Assembly (NCBI GenBank): GCA_004431415.1
Contig: QPMI01000178.1
Span: forward strand, 118,214-182,213
Source: Cyanophora paradoxa
Lineage: Eukaryota; Glaucocystophyceae; Cyanophorales; Cyanophoraceae
Direction of reading: 5' to 3'
Length of the DNA: 64,000 nt
Below, in pieces: positions 1-12,325 of this stretch. The notes beneath the pieces were generated by a model that searched no databases, was not told where the DNA came from, and saw only the letters and a program-made list of their open reading frames with translations. The position numbers and the translations under genes are program-made. Position 1 is the first letter of the stretch; each line of letters opens with the position of its first letter.

Positions 1-1202
1 GTCGCTCCACCCGCTCTCCCTTACCCCTCCCCCTTCCAGGCCCCGACTTCGAGATCGAGCCGATCCAGGCCACCATACCCCGCTCCAGCAAGTTCAAGGT
101 TCGCGGACCCGCCGCCCCTCCCGCCCGCCTCCGGTTCGATTCCGCGCAGCTCCAGTTCCGCGTGCGGGCCGTCCGGGAGGGTACCATCAAGGTCCTGCTC
201 CTCCCCCCCTCCCACCCCCCGCCCCCCTTTCGAATCGATTCCGGCCCGATCTGAGCCGCCTGAACCTCAGGTGACGGCGGTGGAGTGGAAGCTGGCGAAC
301 GCGGTGACGGGCCGGCGCTCGCTCGCGGTGCGCGGCCGCCGCCTCAACCGCACCAAGAAGGAGCGCATGTCCGTGGTGCGCCGTACCCCTCCCGCCCACC
401 CACCCCCCTCGTCCATCCGTCCCGACGTACGACGTACCCCCAGGTGCACGAGGCGGACCGGGTGGTGACGATCGTGGTGTCGGGGCCGATGCCGCGCCTC
501 CAGGCCCGCCTCCTCGGCTTCCCCCCGGCCCTCCTCCACGGCGAGGCGCGCCTGATCTCATCTGATCTGATATGAGATGATCTGAGCTGATCTGAGCTGC
601 CGGGCGCAGGTGCGGCGGGCGACGCTGGAGCTGCAGAACACGGGCCCCTGCGCCCTGCGCGCCCTCACCCTCGCCACCGACGCGCCCCACTTCTTCGCCT
701 TCGCCCCCGGCGACGGCGAGGCCGGCGCCGCCGGCGGCGAGTCCCTCCCCGTCGCAGCCGGCCGCCGCGGCGTCCGCGGCCGCGTGTACCCCCCCGGCGA
801 GGGCGGCATCGTCAAGCTCTCGCCCTCCGAGGCGCGTACCCCCCTCCCTCCCTCGCTCCCCCCCCCTCCCCCCTGCTCTGAACCCTACTCTTCCTCCTCA
901 GGTTGGGGCGGGGGAGACGGTGCGGGTGGGGGTGTGGGTGCGGGGGGCGGAGCCCGGGCAGCACGCCCCGCGCCTCGTCTTCTACTACGAGTCCGCCGAG
1001 AAGGTCCAACCGCCCCCGCCCCCCCGGCCCCGCCCCGAGTGTGAGGGAGGGGAAGAGGGAGGGAGAGGGACGCCTCAAGGCTCTTAAGCGAGCGAGCGCT
1101 GCGTTCGTTGCTGCGCGCCTGACCCCATCCGGTGCCGCGCAGGGCGCCGAGCAGCGGTACCGCATGCTGCGCCTCCAGGTGCGACCCAGGGGCCGCCTCG
1201 CG

Positions 1203-1233
<31 letters not shown>

Positions 1234-3184
1234 GGGCTGACGGGGCTGACGGGGCGGGCGCCAGCCGGCGACGGCGGTGGCGTCGGCGCTGCGGGTGGCG
1301 CTGGGGACGCGCCCCGCCGCGACCCCGGGCGACGAGCACCTCCTCCGCGTCGAGGCGCGCGCCGCGCCCCGCCGCTCGGCCCCGCACGCGCCCGGCGAGG
1401 CTCGCCCGCAGGTCGAGAACGTGCGGGACTCGCACTTCGTCACCCTCCGCTCCCTCTCCCTCATCTCCGCGTGCGCCCCTTCGTTTGTTCGCTCAGAGGG
1501 CCGGCCGGGGCGCCTTCGGATTCCTGAGCGTCGGGCGGGGCGGGGCCGGGGCGCTCGCTCGCCTGATCGCGGTCGGCAGGCTCTGGACGGGGCGGCCGGC
1601 GTCGTACCGGGACCCGACGGCGGGCGACGGGGCGGCCCTCGCCAGCGGCTCCTTCACCCTCGCCCCCCGCGAGCAGGCGCGCGCCCTCCCGCCCCCTCGC
1701 CCCCGCCCCCCCGCGCTGATCGCTTGCCCCGCCCTCCCCACCAGTGTGTCTTCTACGCGGCGCTGCAGCGCCCGGAGGCGTCGATGCCGGGGCGCCCGGC
1801 GCTGCGCCCGCGGGGCGGCGGGGGCGTCTGGGGAGCCGCTGGTGACGAGCCTGCCGCTGGGGCCGGACGCGCCGTGGGACGCGGGGCGCTGGCCGGTGGC
1901 GACCCTCTTCGCCGCCGAGGAGTTCGCCATCCAGGCCGCGGCGCGCCCGCCCCGCCCCGCTTGCTTCCTCTTCTTCACGGCCTGACGGGCGCATCCCCCG
2001 CGCCGCGCGCGCAGGCGCAGGCGCACGCGGCGGAGGCGGAGGCGGCGGCGGGGCCCCAGAGGGGCCGCCCGGGTACGTGCCCGGCAGAGCCCTCCCGCCC
2101 CCGCCCCGGCCGCCCCCGCCGCTGAGGCGGGGAACTCATGCGCAGGCGGCGGCGGCATCTGGCCCGCGTTCATGGACAAGGTGTCCCCCCCCCACCCCTT
2201 CCCCGTACCCCGCGAGGGCTCAGGCGTACCCCCGGCCCGCAGGCTGGCGCCTCGCGCAAGGCGGAGCTGGCGAAGCACGCGGCGGGCGAGGCCGCCAAGC
2301 GCGCCCCGCGCCCCGAGGCGCGCCGCTGCCCGCTCCCAGGCCCCACTCCGGTCGGACAGACTCTGACGGGGCGGGGGGCGCAGGCGGACCTGCACGCGGT
2401 GCTGGCGTGGGAGGCGCACTCGCCGGACCAGGCGGCCCCCGCCCGCGGCCTCCACTTCGCCCACAGGCGAGCCGCCCTCCGCTGAGACTCGGACCTGGCC
2501 CCAGGCTCACGCGGGGACGGATGCGCAGGATCCCGCTGGGCCCGCGCGCCCGGGCGGCGCGGGCGCTGGCGGGGCCGGCGGCGGCCGCGGCGCCGGCGGC
2601 GCAGCAGCTTCGGGAGGAGGAGGCGGGCGCGCCCTGGCTCCGCTTCTCCATCGAGGGCCCTCCCGCGTCACCCACGACTTCGGCCTCGTCCCGTCCGCCC
2701 CGCCCGCCCATCCATCCGCCCCGCCCGCCCGTGGGCCTTGACCACCTTCCCGCGCAGGACGTGCACGGTGCCGGTGACGCTGTCGGTGAAGAACTGCTCG
2801 AGCGGCGTGCCCGTCGCCCTCCTCGTCGAGGCCCTCGGCCCCGACGAGCCCGCCTCCGCCGCCGCGCCCGGCCCCGGCGGCGCCGCCACCTCGGGCCTCG
2901 CGGCCGCCACGGCCGGGGCCGACGCCGCCGGCTCCGAGTGCCTCTGGCTGGGCCCCACCCGCGTCCACGTCGACAGCCTGCCCCCCGGAGGCGTCCACTC
3001 CACCGCCGCCGCCGCCTGCCTCTTCGCCCCCGGCGTCGCCAACCTGAACCGCTTCCGCGTGACGGCCGTGCCCCCGGCCCCGGCCGCGCCCGTCGTGTAC
3101 CCCGTCTCGACCCTCCTCTCGCACCTCGTCTCCGTCTCGGCGCCGGCGCCCCTCCTCCCCGCCCCCACGGCCCGTGCCCACTAG
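1..3184 (+). CDS. TRAPPC8: TRAPPC8-like TRAPP III tethering subunit, C-terminal part (5' end outside window)
   Basis: Homologue of TRAPPC8/Trs85, the TRAPP III subunit that acts at Golgi and autophagy membranes with the Ypt1/Rab1 exchange complex. Only the beta-sandwich-rich C-terminal half lies here. Exons joined by eye give, in order: a segment with RGRRLNRTKKERMSV (about 271-376), one ending GFPPALLHGE (444-545), VRRATLELQNTGPCALRALT with FFAFAPGD (610 onward), VRVGVWVRGAEPGQ followed by LVFYYES (about 902-1005), an AEQRYRMLRLQ stretch near 1144, and a last exon from about 2758 with CLWLGPTRVHV and APGVANLNRFRV before the stop. This order and spacing match animal TRAPPC8 (NNTKEEKTS, FPTGLLCGE, FFTFGG, FLFYYES, PGVYNLN). 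At least ten short introns are present. The junction after LLHGE starts with GC, not GT. Middle exons (1.2-2.7 kb) are less certain. Confidence 0.85.
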
Positions 3185-4999
3185 ATCAGGCCCATCTTGG
3201 TAGCCCTCTCGCAGGCCCCTCCTCGCGTGCTTCCTTTGTTCCTTCCTCAATGCGAAGAAAGAAGTTTCGCCGCACAACGCGCGCCATCGACGCACTTGAT
3301 GCACAGTATTGCATACCGGCATGCCAGAGCTCAAGCACTCTGCGTCGACAAAGACGGACTTCAGAAGAAAAGGATAACTTCCGTAACCGTTTGAACGTGT
3401 AACGTACAATTTTGAAAGCCGGAGCTTCGAATTCGGAAAAGCCGTGCTTGCAATTCAGTCTAAAAACGTTAACTAGTATACGTAATCTGCTTTCAGTCTT
3501 CAGTTTTCAGTCTAAAAACGTTAACTAGTATACGCAATCTGCTGCGCATGTGGAATCACACTCAGTGTGTGACTGTGATCATGACGTTGTAGCAGTGCGG
3601 ATCGCGATCGTGACCGTTTCACTCGGGCGATCGCAAACCAACAAGCGGTCCGCGGGCCGCCGAGCCGACGGCCTCCAGGCCTCCGGACTCCCGGGTCCGG
3701 AGTTCGGCCCTCCGGATCCGCCGCGCCCGTACGCGTGCGCATGCACGTGGCTTCTGCACTGACTCCGCAGCTGCCAGGCTGCCACTGGGCCAGTGCTGCC
3801 GCAGTGGACTCTCGGACAGTGTCGGACTCCGATCGCCGCGATGATCGCGAGCCTCTCGATCTCGGACCGGCACTGTCCGGCAGCTCGATATCGGTTATAA
3901 TCATTGAATTAACTTTCGCCTCTCAGCTGCGCCCAGTGCGCATGCAGCCTGTAATGAGTCCGATCGAGATCCAGCGCCCCCTGGCCATGACCAGTGCTGC
4001 TGTACGTATACATGTGCTGGTGGCATTCCGGCCTGCATGCACAGGCTACAGGCTGCAGGCTGCAGCTGCAGCTGGTGCCGGCCGGGCTCCGGGATCCGGC
4101 ACTGGACCGGCAGCTGCGCAGCGGCCAGGCTCCAGCCTGCGCAGCGTGCGCACAACGGCGTGACAACGCTGCCAGGAGGTGGCGGCAGTGCGCATGCATG
4201 TGCAAGCTGATGCAGCTCCTTTATCCGCTGCAATTATTCGTGCTTAAAATTCAACTTGCAATCATTGCATTGCGACGTTATTGTCACGTCAACACTTCCT
4301 GTCACGGTCAATTCAAATGATTGCAATTGCATTCCTGATAAATCCTGACTTCCGATTGGTGATTCGCGATCGAATCGATACCGCCGGAATCGCGGATCGG
4401 TTGTCATATATGAAAGTATATACGCACCCTCTGTGTTTCTCACAATTGGACCAACGCCCCGCTGGGGCTTCGTGAAAAACGTATATTAATATTTGTGTGC
4501 GAAATCATTGTGGGAGTTCGCCCCACCCGGGCCCACCGTAGTCTCTCAAAAAAAATGTATATTTGCGCATATATGCCGTGTTGCATATGTTGCGCAGAAA
4601 AAATACTTCCAAAAGGAGGCATTTAATTTGCTTTCGCGATCGGGGTCCGAAATTACTCCGAATCATCCGACTCGATCATCCGAGTTCCGATTCACAGATA
4701 TCGACAATGATTCGAAGCATATGCGTTTAAATTTCTAAAAACGTTAAAGTTTTCGAGTGTCGACGTGCACGCGTACGGTGCAACCTCTATCAGGGCCTAT
4801 AATCAGGCAACATATTCGTGAATTTATGCCACGTATGCACAATATATACGTCTACACGTGCACGTATATTTACCGGATATATGCATATGTTCTGGGCTTT
4901 CGTGCAGCCTGCAGCTGCGATTTAATTTCTTCTGGCTTATAAAAGGCTTTCTTTCTTCTGGCCAGGCTCCCAGCGGGCGCCGATCTGGCTGAAATTACG
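3185..4999. other. Intergenic, no gene seen
   Basis: Composition falls from GC-rich to mixed just after the TRAPPC8 stop. I see no conserved reading frame. It holds a short direct repeat at 3455-3542, CTGCAG-rich stretches around 4020-4140, and a copy of a short dispersed motif at about 4513-4555 (GTAGTCTCTCAAAAAAA) that recurs near 13217-13251. Confidence 0.6.
3455..3542. repeat. Two-copy direct repeat, period 52 bp
   Basis: A unit of about 36 bp beginning TCAGTCTAAAAACGTTAACT starts at 3455 and again at 3507, with one visible C/T difference near its end. Function unknown; it looks like a simple local duplication. Confidence 0.8.
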
Positions 5000-5001
5000 T
5001 A

Positions 5002-5226
5002 CTGTAGGATGGCTTAAATTGCCGTCTAGTTAAATTGCCGAATTCGGCCAAAACCGAAATTGCCGTGGCGATAAATTGCCGAAACTCTGGATTTCTTCTA
5101 TGGTGCCATACAAAAGCGGCCGTTTAGCCTTACCCCCTGAGAATTGCCGCGGCTCTAAATTGCCGAATTTGGCGTCTCGGCAATATACGGCAATTTAAAA
5201 GTACGGCTAAAAAAGCCATCCTACAG
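5002..5226. mobile_element. MITE-like element with 13-bp terminal inverted repeats and TA target duplication
   Basis: The left end CTGTAGGATGGCT (5002-5014) is exactly inverted at 5214-5226, and each end is flanked by TA (5000-5001 and 5227-5228). The 225-bp interior has no coding capacity and contains many copies of AATTGCCG in both orientations. TA duplication plus short inverted ends is what non-autonomous Tc1/mariner-like elements show; the assignment to that superfamily is an inference. Confidence 0.7.
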
Positions 5227-6751
5227 TATACTGGGTAGTACGCAATGGGCCGATCTGGCTTAACGCATTACTTACGCTGAATACGTGCGCGCAGTCACAC
5301 TGCAGTCTGCAGTGTGCACATGCGGCGCTGGCTCGCGAGTCGCGATCGTTAAACGTTACGAGTCCGACGGTCTTACGACGGCCGACGGCCGTCACGCACG
5401 TCGTGTTCAACGCGTACCGTGTAACAAGAAAATACTGCAGCTGGACGCAAAATACTGCAGATAGTGGGTGGAATTCGAAATTGGCGGACCAAAAATCTCT
5501 CGACGTAGTCCACTAATTTGGGACTTCATGGAGTCCACTAATTCCCTGAGGCGAGGCGATACCCCCTTAAAATTACCGTCCCGCACAAGCCGGAAACTAA
5601 TTATGGATCCACTAATTATCTAAGGTGCAAGTTATAATCCAGATCCTGGTACGTTAAACGTGTTTTTTGGCGCAACTTGTCAAGTGTCCGCTTGCGTCAG
5701 GAGTAATTACCTCACGCCGGCTCACGGCGCCCTGACGGCGTGTCTGACAGTCACGTGCACGCGTACACCCCCGGGCCCCCTCCTCGGAATCCCCCGTCAG
5801 CGGCCCGCGGTACCGGCGTGCCGCTGGCACCGCTGCCCGCGGCGCCGCGGCGGCTGTGACCGTCGGACTCTCTCGCCGCAGGGCCGGTGACGTAGTTACT
5901 GTCAAACTTACTGAGTGTCTGGGGCGACCTCAGGGCTGATCCCGGCTGAACACAGCTCTACCGTGTACCGTGTACGTACCGGTATACGTATACGTAGCTG
6001 TGAGGCCGCAGCACTAATACTGTAGAACTGGTTAATTTAGTACAGGAAAATAATTAGTACTTCGCCAAAACTGCCACTTTATATTAGCAGCTGGTAAAAC
6101 TTTAGTAGGCCAAGGTCAGTCTTCGCAGGGCGTTTGTATGGCGGAGGCGGGGCTACCACTACAAATTCTCGGCTTTAGCAGGCGAGAAATATTTAGTAGA
6201 TCGCCCAAAAACTTTTGGTACTATAAATATGCAGCCCACTAAATATTTCTAGCTCTCCAGTATTGTACTATACATAGCTAGTGCGGCCATCCAGGCCATG
6301 CATATGGATATAAGGCTGCAGCTGGCCATGAATCCCAGAGGCGAAGAGGCGAACTCGGAAGAGGCGAAGTGGGGGAGTTCGCGGCCGCCGGCCGGGCTAT
6401 ATAATTATAACGCGCTCTGCGGAACTTCTGGGGCGTTCCCGTAACTTCCCGAATCCTCTGGATTTAGGCTTCGACTAGTACTTGCAATTGATTGATATCC
6501 ATGGCCAAATTTAAATCTAGAGTCCGTTCATCAGACTCGTGAGTCGTGATTTCGATCTGATTCGATCATCAGAGGATTCAGAGTCCCGCGACTCCAGCCT
6601 AGTAGGCTGCGTTCGAATGCCTATCTTCAGAAGATCTAAAGACTGAGATCGATTTGCGATCGAATTTAGAGCCGCGACAAAGAAGATAGCTAAATCAAGA
6701 GCGCGCGACAGCATACATCGGCCTGCAGCTGGTGAAACATACTCTCCAGAG
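5227..6751. other. Intergenic with short inverted repeats, no gene seen
   Basis: No supported gene. TCCACTAATT-type motifs recur at about 5508-5620. A perfect 13-bp inverted repeat, AGAAATATTTAGT at 6185-6197 against 6238-6250, sits inside a segment bounded by AATACTG near 6015 and CAGTATT near 6260, possibly a second, more decayed MITE-like insertion. The part just before 6752 would hold the promoter of the REJ/GAIN gene, but I cannot name a motif. Confidence 0.5.
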
Positions 6752-9700
6752 ATGGCTTCCGGGGCGTGGTTCAGCGCCGTGTGCGTTGCTCTCCTGGTGT
6801 CCGCTGTCACCGCCCAGATCACCGCGGGAACGATGCCGGGAGCGCTGTTCGCAACCTCAACACCTGCATGGTTTAATGCAACTTACAACGACGATAAAAG
6901 CGCGCCCGGATGGTGAGACTCTGTACACCCGCCCGCGGCCAATTGCAATCCTATAACATTAATTAAATGTGCCGTGGCCATGGGCTTCGGATCGTAAAGG
7001 ACAATTACTGCTCCGTCCGATGAGGATGCCGTCCGAATCGAATTCATTTCTACCACGGCGACAACTTCTAACACGAGAAATATCAACGCAATTCGGGTGC
7101 GTATGTATCAACTTGGACACGTATGATATGCACATCGCTGCTCTCAGCTTAAACACAACAAAAAACAATTGCGCATGCAGGTGATAGACATTTCCGTCAG
7201 TCCTCCAGTGCTGCTGGCAGCGAACGCCGAAAGCGGCACAACATACACAAGTTCCGGCAGAACTTTATTTGTGTACATTTTCAGCGCATACCGCAGTCAA
7301 TCGTTCACTTCGCGCTTCTGGTCGGCACCCAAGTCGAGCGGTTTGTCTGCATATTCCAATATTCTACATCGTCTGACAATCGATATCGTGCGCGCAGTGA
7401 CTGCGTCGCCTCCTGCAAATCTCACATCAGTGCCCGCGGTATTCGAGGAGTCCGACGACAACGCTCACATTGGGACTTTCGCACCAAGCACGGTGACTGC
7501 TACTCCTGGAATAACAACTCACATCGGCTATAAGCCCTACCCTCGAATGCTCCTGGCTTTGTGGTGCGATCTTTCTGATTTGCATAGTATATGTACACGT
7601 ACTGTGTTCACCGGCGCCCGCGGCACCCGGTGCAGGGATGTCAGGCTTCCGGAGTACTGCGCTTCCAGCAGCACATTTTCTCTGAATTTCACGTTTATGG
7701 ACTTCGAAACGTTATGCACGCCGGCCTGCGACCCTGTTTACGTGCGTATGTGTAAATCATGTCGAGGATCCAGCTCGATGACGAAACTTGAATTGCGCAG
7801 CTCTACCAGCTGAATAGCACATCCATCGAAGCAGTGGGGCGAGCTTCGGGTTACGGGGATACGAATAGCGGGGTGGAAGACGTGTCTGCAATCGGCACGC
7901 TCACGGCATTCAATCGCATGCTGGTCTTGTTCAACTCGGACCGTCAATACCAGGGTCTCAATGATGAAACTTCTATTCCAGCTGGCGGGTTCAATTCGAC
8001 GGTCACAGGTAACTGCGCATGCGGCCATTTCTTTTTCAGATAATATGCACTGCATTGATGCTGACCGATCGCGACCCGCAACGCGTGCAGTTAATTGCGT
8101 TGCAACCCCTTCGCCCAGCCCTAGCCCGTCTCCGAGCCCATCTCCGTCTCCGTCTGCATCTGCTTTGCCTTCCACGTGCGCAACTATAATATCAATCCTG
8201 ATGCCTTCCCGATCACGATATCGATCCTATATAAATATTCCACCGATACTTTCCGTGAACGCTCAACATGCGACAGGCCGACCCCGTCAGCGCCGCCCAC
8301 GCCAATTCCAAGCCCGACTCCCTCTCCAATGTGCGTACTACGGTACCCTCTCGTGTATCAGTGCCCCTTGGATTCCAGATTGCAATTGCATATTACGAGC
8401 TTCTTACGCTCTAGATCTATTGCAATTGGAGAAATTAAATACTCGCAATTGATTGGAAGCTATAGCTAGCTAGTACTGAGATTCTGACCGGGCAGGCCTT
8501 CGAATTCCGTTTCAAATTCACTTCAGCCTACTCCTAGCCCTACTGCATCTCCAACCCCCGCGGCCGTAGCCAGTGCGTGTGGATGTGATCATTCATCATT
8601 GCCTTTAATATGCGAACGCGGGATGCAGGCGCCCCCCCTTCCGGAGGCACGTGCACCGTCTCTCCTCTCTCTGTCCAGGCGGGCGTGGAGAAGGTTACGG
8701 TGCGCCGCCGGGTCGCAGCATATCCGGAAACGCGGACTGTTATTCTGGCTGACGCGGGGCGCGGGGCTCAGGTGACCTGCTCGGGTTGGCAGTCGGCGTC
8801 GCGGCCGCTGAGGTACACGGTGACGTCGGACCTCGCGGCGGCGCCCCTCGCCCTCGACGTCCTCTCCGTGACCATCGTCTTCTTCTTCCCCGACGTGCGA
8901 GCTTTGTCCAAGCCTTGTTTGCGCTTGTCTGTTGAATGTGTGCATGCGCAGAGCGGGGCGACGCGGACGGCGACGCTGAGCGTGGCGGTGGAGGACGGCG
9001 CGGGGCGCGCGACGGCCTTCGCGATCGCCGCCGCGGTCGAGGTCAAGGCCCTCGTCCCCGCCACCGGCAACGCCGTCACCGACTTCAACGTCCGGATCCG
9101 CGCCCCGCGCACCCTCGCTCTTTAAAAGATTAAACGGCTCGCGGCAGGCGGCGGTGGACGCCGTGAACAAGGAGGTCACCGCGATCCTGAACGTGCGCCG
9201 CGGCCGTTGATTTGCTTTCGATAAAATTCGGATATCGATTTCAGATCCGGCCTCTGCAGCTGAAACGTTCCCGCGTTCGCGAGCGCAGAGCAGTGACGAC
9301 TTCGCGACGAAGATGAACAAGATCCTGGCGCTCGTCGGCACCCTCAAGGACCGCTACAGCAAGGCGACCGGCGTCCAGCTCCGCCGCCTTCGCCGCGCGG
9401 TGCTCGGCGCGATCGACAGCCTCCTCGCGTCGTTCTCGACCGTTATTTCGAACGTCATGACGGTGAGTGCTGTTGTGAGAGCATCAATAAGATCTGCCCA
9501 TTGTCGATAAAAGATTAACATTACACAATTACAGGCTGTGACGACGGAAGCCACCAAGTCGGGCGTCGATCTCACCAACACCGCGGTAAATAATTAAAGT
9601 CCTTCTAATGTTCGAGATGTTCTGCAACGTCTTAAATCGTGGCTCCGTTTTTCTTCGCAGAACGCGGGGGCCCTTGTCACGTTCTTCTCGTCGGTCGCGC

Positions 9701-11090
9701 CCGTCGCCGCCAAGACCGGCGCGGTCTCGGAAGCCACGGCCGTCCAGGGCGCCACGCTGCTCATGAACGTCATCAAGGCCAACCCTGTGCGAGAGCTTGA
9801 GATATGACCGCAAAACTAAAAGCACGCTTCACTGATCATGGAAATTGCAGAACCTCGCCACCACGGCCGGCATCGACGCGAAGGTGAGCGGTGTCGATGC
9901 AATATGATATGTCTGTCTATGAGGAATTGAACTTGTCGGCTGAGCGCGAGGGGCCGCGCAGAGCCTGCAGACGAGCCTCTCGGGGCTGCTCTCCGCCATC
10001 CCCGCCACCTCGACGGCCGCCGCTTCCATCCGCGCCGAGACGCAGACCGCCCTCACCCAAGTGGCCGCCCAGGTGACCCCAAGCTGGCCAGCGTTGAGCA
10101 TGGCCGATATCGATATATATATACCAGAAGACTGAATGCAATCCTCGGCAGATCTCGCTGAGCAGCCCCGACACGCCGTGCGACACGCAGGCGACGCGCG
10201 CCACCGAGTTCGACCCCTGGGGCTTCAAGGTTCGCGTCATTCGCTAGCGCTCGTCTTGATATCGATCATGAACAATATACGTATTAATTCTGATTCACGT
10301 TTTGGCGTGCAGGCGTGCCCCTCGGCAGGTTCCCGGGTCACTGTTGGCGGCATTTCGGACGCTCCGGGGGCGGTGGTGCGTGATTCTTTGCTTGAAGCTC
10401 GCGCGCCGCGTGCTTACGTGCTACATTGGCAGATCACGTTCCCCACCAACGCTTGGGGCGGCAAGAACTTCCAGGTGCGGATTAACAATTTCGCAATCGT
10501 TCAGATTCCGCCGTTCCGTTTCGACTCCTTAGCTTCCGATTTTTAACAGGCCCTCGTGCGCGTGTACGCGAACGCGTCGTCCTTCCCCGCGCCGCCGGCG
10601 GGCTTCCGCCTCGTCGCGCCGATCCTCGACGTCACGGCGACGGGCCTCGACGACGCCGGCAGGGCGAAGCAGCTGAGCAGCGAGTTCAGCTCGGGCGTCG
10701 GCTTCACGATCCCCGTCGCAAGCGGCGTGACGGTCGCGGCGGGCCAGGCCGTCTCGCTCGTCTTCTTCAACGCCACCAGCAAGGCCTGGGAGGTCTGCTC
10801 CGCCGCCACCGCCGCCGCCGGCGCCTACACCGCCACCTGCAACCACCTCACCCCGGTGCGAAACTGCGACGATCCAGCTCGCTGGTTTAATTCGGCAATC
10901 TGAATTGTTTCGTGATTGTGCCTCGCCGTAGTTCTCGCTGATGTCGACGGCTCGAATTCCCGGGAGCACCTCGAATGCATACGTCGGTGCCGGCGGGGCG
11001 CCATTCGCGCTCTCTCAGATTGCTCTCGCTCTCCTCGCGGCGGCCGTCGCTCGCCTGTTCGTGGGGCGTGTTTCATCGCCCTTGAGCTAG
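6752..11090 (+). CDS. Cell-surface REJ/GAIN protein with GPS motif (copy 1)
   Basis: Multi-exon gene. The ATG at 6752 opens a clear signal peptide (MASGAWFSAVCVALLVSA). Exon 1 (6752-6912) joins exon 2 (7000-7096) in phase through a split Trp codon. A large exon (about 7181-7740) ends in a Cys-rich stretch; exon 7801 onward follows in phase. Three short exons (near 8091-8174, 8281-8330, 8538-8573) encode Ser/Pro/Thr linkers such as TPSPSPSPSPSPSPSPSAS. From 8680 comes a REJ-like region (VTCSGWQSASRPLRYTVTS, LSVAVEDGAGRATAF), a helical GAIN-like region, and a GPS-type site with W, paired Cys and CNHLTPF (10780-10855). The last exon ends in a hydrophobic tail (LSQIALALLAAAVARLFVG), a single-pass or GPI-type anchor. 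REJ plus GAIN/GPS is typical of polycystin-1-like proteins, but no channel or 7TM follows. Close paralogue at 36286-40415. Confidence 0.75.
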
Positions 11091-11799
11091 AGTGACTCGA
11101 ATATTAATTCGGATTCATGGCCAGCGCCGTGTTGAATTCGAAGCCATATGCATAGTGGTACCGCGTCACTGAGATCTATAGATGTATACGTAACAATCGG
11201 TGCTAATTATATAAAGTTACGGCAGGCAATTGCAACGTCATACTGAATATTTCAGCTTCAGAGCCCCCAGACCTGAAGAAAGCATAAATCTCTGTGGAAG
11301 TACATGTCTCTGTGTTTACGTACATGTGGCAGGATGGAGGATCAGGAGGGGAAAGACCATGCATTTGTCGAAGTGCAGAGATCTAGACTGAGAGCAGCGC
11401 GCGCCGCGCGGACGGTTTATAAACCGTCATGGGCACCATCATGGCATCATAAATGCATGTATGGGGGGCCATTCGGGGCGCTCGTGACGTGGCTCCGTCA
11501 CGGAAGCTTGCGAAGTCATGCAATTCCTAATTGTATATATATATAATGAACGGAACAGGGACACTGCTGTCGCAGTGGCCCTGTTGGAGGGGAAGGACCT
11601 CTAACGGTTGAGTAGGAAAGGTCAGGTTCAACGGTTAGCCGAGATAGAGATAGTGCTGACTCGACTCGCCGCCGCCCCCTAGGCCTGCTCGTCACGGCGT
11701 CTTGGGATGTGCGACTCGGCGAGGTGGCCATGTGGCCTAATGCAACAAAAACAGCATCTGCAGACTGCAGCTAATGCTCGTTAGGCGTAGATCTAGACG
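11091..11799. other. Intergenic, no gene seen
   Basis: Mixed-composition sequence downstream of the REJ/GAIN gene. Short frames here show no recognisable motif or splice-consistent continuation. Confidence 0.55.
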
Positions 11800-12325
11800 T
11801 GCCTCCCGCCGCGCCTCCGCCCCGCCCGGCGAGCCGCGCCGCCGTCCCGCCCGGCGAGCCGCGCCGCCGCCCGCAGGCCTCCGCCCCGCCCGGCGAGCCC
11901 CGCCGCCGCCCGGCGCGCCGCGCGGCCGCCCGCCGCGCCTCCGCCCCGATCGGCGAGCCGCGCCGCCGCCCGCTGCGCCTCCGCCCCGATCGGCGAGCCG
12001 CGCCGCCGCCCGCCGCGCCTCCGCCCCGCCCGGCGAGCCGCGCCGCCGCCCGCCACGCCTCCGCCTTGCCCGGCGAGCCGCGCCGCCGCCCGCCGCGCCT
12101 CCGCCCCGCCCGGCGAGCCGCGCCGCCGGCCGCCGCGCCTCCGCCCCGCCCGGCGAGCCTCGGAGCCGCGCCGCCGCCCGCCGGCCGCCGCGCCTCCGCC
12201 CCGCCCGCGGCCGGCGAGCCCGCTGCCGCCCGCCGCGCCTGCTCCCCGTGCGGCGCGCCGCGCCGCCGCGCGCCCGCAGCGCCTCCGCCCCGCCCGGCGA
12301 CCGCGCCGCCGCCCGCCGTCTGCGC
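11800..12325. repeat. 40-bp GC-rich satellite array, C-rich on + strand
   Basis: About 13 tandem units of exactly or nearly 40 bp; the core CGGCGAGCCGCGCCGCCGCC recurs at 11951, 11991, 12031 and 12071. It is the reverse complement of the monomer that builds the array at 55.8-57.8 kb. Because 40 is not a multiple of three and the unit lacks stops, several frames on both strands stay open for hundreds of codons; these are not genes. Confidence 0.9.
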
